In this document: piece after piece, positions 6,390 through 7,468 of the stretch
How the letters are laid out: each line of letters starts with the position of its first letter
Position numbering within the stretch: the first letter of the stretch is position 1
Origin: Deltaproteobacteria bacterium
Lineage (GTDB): Bacteria; Desulfobacterota; DSM-4660; Desulfatiglandales; Desulfatiglandaceae
DNA: 7,468 nt
Direction of reading: 5' to 3'
Assembly: GCA_018644785.1 (NCBI GenBank)
Contig: JABGPV010000245.1
Coordinates: forward strand, 1 to 7,468
Made by a program: the position numbers and the translations under genes
Notes under the pieces: model-generated
The model's database searches: none
What the model was told of the DNA's origin: nothing
Seen by the model: only the letters and a program-made list of their open reading frames with translations

Positions 6390-7240
6390 GGGGTCCTCCC
6401 GGGCAGACTTACCTTCAAACGCGGGTCCACCACCTTTTCCAGGCTGATGGCCAGGAATGTGACCATCATGATGAGCAGGGACAAACAGACGATGGGGGGG
6501 GAAAGCCAGTGCCACCAGATATCCATATAATAGAATTGAAGGGCGTAGTTGATCATCATTCCCAGGGATTTCCGGCTGGGATCCAGAAGGCCCAAAAAAG
6601 CAAGCGATACTTCCATGAACATGGCCATGCGGGCCTTTGCGGCAAATCCGATGAGATACAGGGGGAACATCTCCGGAATGAGATGCCTGATGATAATGTA
6701 TCCGCTGCCGCCCCCCATCTGCCGGGCGGCACGAACGTGAAGGCTTTGCTTGAGGGTCAGGGTCTGAGCACGAATGGTTTTGCTGATGGTGGGCCACATG
6801 AGTCCTGACAGGATCAGGGCAAGAACATGGGGCGACGGGCGAAACAGCGCGGCCACGAGGATCAGAATCATAATGGCGGGTGTGGCCAGGAGTACATCGG
6901 CCAGACGCATGAGAATCAGATCCACCACACCCTCGAACCATCCCGCCAGGGCGCCCAGAAGCACCCCCAAAACCAGGGCGGCCGATGCACTGATCATCCC
7001 GAAAATCATGGTATTGCGGATGGCGTAGAGCAGCTCTGAAAAAATATCCTGACCCCCGTCGTTGACGCCCAGGAGGTGCGTCAGGGACGGGGGCGAAAGG
7101 GGGACAAAATCCATGTTCCAGGGGCTGAACGGGGCCAGAATCGGCCCCAGAACGGTGACCATCAGGAAGAAAACACTCAAGGTCATCCCGGACAAAAACC
7201 AGGGGTCCCGGCGGAGTGTGCCATGGACGTTAACGTGCAT
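6386..7240 (-). CDS. DppC/OppC-type ABC transporter permease
   Basis: 284 residues from ATG at 7240. A longer version would need a TTG at 7273; ATG 7240 is preferred because AGGA lies 6 bases upstream and translation coupling would be tight (11-base overlap with the preceding permease gene). Six likely membrane helices: one near the N-terminus ending at APFSP; three in the core (starting MIFGMISASAAL, ILMRLADVLLAT and HVLALILSGLMW); and two late ones (LYLIGFAAKARM, PPIVCLSLLIMM). The HLLGVNDGGQDIFSELLY segment corresponds to the LGTDxxGRDxxSRLLYG motif of DppC/OppC/NikC. The EAA loop that docks the ATPase is HVRAARQMGG (from residue 168), followed by IIIRHLIPEM. It forms half of the inner-membrane channel with the DppB-type partner. 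The stop overlaps the ATPase start by 4 bases. The substrate is undefined. Confidence 0.9.
   Translation of the reverse strand: MHVNVHGTLRRDPWFLSGMTLSVFFLMVTVLGPILAPFSPWNMDFVPLSPPSLTHLLGVNDGGQDIFSELLYAIRNTMIFGMISASAALVLGVLLGALAGWFEGVVDLILMRLADVLLATPAIMILILVAALFRPSPHVLALILSGLMWPTISKTIRAQTLTLKQSLHVRAARQMGGGSGYIIIRHLIPEMFPLYLIGFAAKARMAMFMEVSLAFLGLLDPSRKSLGMMINYALQFYYMDIWWHWLSPPIVCLSLLIMMVTFLAISLEKVVDPRLKVSLPGRTP
6395..6399 (-). promoter_or_regulatory. Ribosome binding site of the fused ATPase
   Basis: On the - strand this reads GGAGG (within CCCGGGAGGACC), 5 bases before ATG at 6389. Together with the ATGA overlap it fixes the ATPase start. Confidence 0.75.
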
Positions 7241-7468
7241 AATGAGTCCTGGGGTCAATGAACCGGTAGACAAATTCCAATGCGAAGAAAATGGTTAGAA
7301 TGATCAGGGAACTCATGAGCACCACCGCCTGAATCACCGGCAGGTCCCGCGCTGCAATGGCATTGTAGAGGAGGGTGCCCACCCCGGGATAAGCATTGAT
7401 TTTTTCCACCACCAGGGCGCCGGTAATCATGAAGGCCAAACGCATTCCAAACCGTGTAACCACGGGAA
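7230..7468 (-). CDS. DppB/OppB-type ABC transporter permease (C-terminal part)
   Basis: Only the last 78 residues are in the window; the gene continues past the right edge, and the GTG at 7463 is internal. The segment is the conserved end of DppB-type permeases: TRFGMRLAFMITGALVVEKI, then AYPGVGTLLYNAIAARDLPV (equivalent to the FAYPGLGRLLxxAIxxRDYP motif), a last membrane helix (VLMSSLIILTIFFALEFVYR), and the IDPRTHY ending (family IDPRIRY). It pairs with the DppC-type permease to form the channel. The two genes overlap by 11 bases, which implies coupled translation. Confidence 0.9.
   Translation of the reverse strand, partial: PVVTRFGMRLAFMITGALVVEKINAYPGVGTLLYNAIAARDLPVIQAVVLMSSLIILTIFFALEFVYRFIDPRTHYAR
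7247..7250 (-). promoter_or_regulatory. Ribosome binding site deciding the DppC-type permease start
   Basis: AGGA on the - strand, 6 bases before ATG at 7240, lying within the end of the preceding permease gene. It favours ATG 7240 over the upstream TTG at 7273. Confidence 0.55.

Noticed and set aside
6390..6941. Longer N-terminal extension of the fused ATPase, since its frame stays open to 6941
   Set aside because: This part lies entirely inside the DppC-type permease gene in another frame. The ATG at 6389 has a good ribosome binding site and an ATGA overlap, and NBD1 begins right after it.
7241..7273. TTG at 7273 as start of the DppC-type permease
   Set aside because: It needs a weak start codon and a 44-base overlap, and the extra 11 residues show no family similarity. 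ATG 7240 has a ribosome binding site.

Overview
The window fits an anaerobic Gram-negative bacterium of roughly even base composition. A deltaproteobacterial (Desulfobacterota) sulfate-reducer type is my best guess. This is inference from gene content: a cobalamin-binding radical SAM enzyme placed among type II fatty-acid/polyketide genes, beside a peptide-family ABC transporter. There is no rRNA or other marker to confirm it. The window is gene-dense: no gap exceeds about 112 bases, and I see no tRNA, insertion sequence, CRISPR array or phage gene.

Left half, + strand (1-3826): a compact lipid- or polyketide-type assembly cluster. It starts inside a ketosynthase gene whose product fuses an active condensing domain (Cys, His, His all present) to a second ketosynthase-fold domain that has lost all three catalytic residues, like a chain-length factor. 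A B12-binding/radical SAM enzyme follows, then a small FabZ-like hotdog dehydratase and an acyl carrier protein. The last two overlap by 4 bases, and the dehydratase starts 6 bases after the radical SAM gene. Together they supply a carrier, a condensing enzyme, a dehydratase and a radical enzyme able to act on unactivated carbons. That is the minimal logic expected for an unusual acyl chain. The combination recalls gene sets proposed for ladderane lipids in anammox bacteria and similar clusters in sulfate reducers, but the product is unknown.

Middle, + strand (3939-4403): a predicted lipoprotein carrying an Mth938-like domain, with its own strong ribosome binding site. It may be the last gene of the same transcription unit or a separate gene.

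Right half, - strand (4431-7468): an operon of the dipeptide/oligopeptide/nickel ABC importer family, read right to left. It contains the end of a DppB-type permease, a complete DppC-type permease, and a single protein fusing two ATPase domains (DppD-DppF style). All junctions overlap. The fused ATPase has a histidine-rich insert in its linker and a degenerate signature motif in the second ATPase domain. No substrate-binding protein is visible and it probably lies beyond the right edge. This operon converges on the + strand genes with only 27 bases between them.

The items most worth following up are the fused ketosynthase/chain-length-factor with its B12-radical SAM partner, and the His-rich, asymmetric fused ATPase.
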